The notes under the pieces were generated by a model. The model saw only the letters and a program-made list of their open reading frames with translations. It made no database searches and was not told where the DNA came from. From positions 5,270,001 through 5,334,000 of the forward strand of contig NZ_CP036426.1 of assembly GCF_007752535.1 (NCBI RefSeq): a DNA stretch of 64,000 nt. The letters run 5' to 3'. The position numbers were made by a program, and so were the translations under genes. The stretch is from Tautonia plasticadhaerens (GTDB lineage Bacteria; Planctomycetota; Planctomycetia; Isosphaerales; Isosphaeraceae). This document shows, piece after piece, positions 63,849-64,000 of this stretch. Within the stretch, counting starts at the first letter, position 1. Every line of letters starts with the position of its first letter.

Positions 63849-64000
63849 ATGACCCCGACCCCCGCGCCCCGGACCCCGATCAAGCTGCACCGCAACGTGG
63901 CCCTGATCCGCACCGAGGATCCCCTCGTGATCGAGGAGCTGATGGCCCGCAAGCCGCTGGCCCGGCTGATCGCCGGCCGCCTGTCGGAGACGGTCCTACT
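63849..64000 (+). CDS. Start of a gene downstream of XPB (partial)
   Basis: The ATG at 63849, three bases after the helicase stop, opens a frame that runs off the window: LHRNVALIRTEDPLVIEELM, ARKPLARLIAGRLSETVLL. The tight spacing shows an operon with the helicase. In other bacteria XPB is followed by a helicase-associated or nuclease partner, but 50 residues are not enough to name this one. Confidence 0.65.
   Translation, partial: MTPTPAPRTPIKLHRNVALIRTEDPLVIEELMARKPLARLIAGRLSETVL

Noticed and set aside
1-64000. tRNA, rRNA, tmRNA, riboswitch or origin
   Set aside because: No cloverleaf-like CCA-ended sequence, rRNA core motif or DnaA-box cluster was recognised by eye; a covariance search could still find something.

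Overview
The window looks like chromosomal DNA of a high-GC planctomycete, most likely Isosphaeraceae or Gemmataceae-like. The evidence is a set of planctomycete-typical families: DUF1559 prepilin-like protein, two DUF1501 Tat proteins around a PSCyt1/DUF1549/DUF1553 cytochrome protein, a DUF6807/PmoA-like protein, an ECF sigma factor next to a Hanks kinase with WD40 and TPR repeats, giant surface proteins with an LExLEDRxLL-type N-terminus, a dockerin, and a PEP-CTERM protein. No rRNA, tRNA, CRISPR array or replication origin was recognised.

Layout. 0-3.2 kb: amidohydrolase remnant, a coupled membrane/DUF1559 pair, and an ARPP-1 (DUF6569) protein. 4.0-5.3 kb: an intact IS630 element beside a broken methyltransferase. 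5.6-14.9 kb: a dense run of small, mostly single-gene orphan units (DinB-like, HEAT, TPR, zinc-ribbon, SAM methyltransferase, several unknown), including a decayed EVE-like gene and a lower-GC three-gene unit cut off from its upstream DNA by an IS701-like element. 16.5-23.7 kb: a planctomycete secreted-protein cluster (Tat protein with an in-frame TGA, then DUF1501, cytochrome/DUF1553, DUF1501), ended by an IS630 element sitting inside the last stop codon.

25-40.5 kb, minus strand: TIGR03032 protein, PEP-CTERM protein, a giant beta-helix surface protein with a C-terminal dockerin, and an ECF sigma/kinase operon. The two giant genes carry five frameshifts, all in G/C homopolymers.

40.8-59.6 kb is an insertion-sequence graveyard holding at least eight IS types. 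Two apparently identical 1377-bp copies of one IS lie in inverted orientation and bracket 8.5 kb that carries a 2454-aa multidomain surface protein (three DUF4082, several Ig-like domains, a NodB-like deacetylase region, a dimethylformamidase-beta-like region). The outer sides of the pair abut truncated genes: an IS630 on the left and a phosphofructokinase remnant on the right. A decayed DUF4914 gene, an IS256 fragment, ISAzo13, IS4, another IS630 and split IS5 remnants follow.

59.6-64 kb returns to ordinary chromosomal genes: PmoA-like protein, a secreted protein of unknown function, an XPB-type helicase and the start of its downstream neighbour.

All calls rest on reading the translated sequence. 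Family names come from recalled motif patterns, not from a search.
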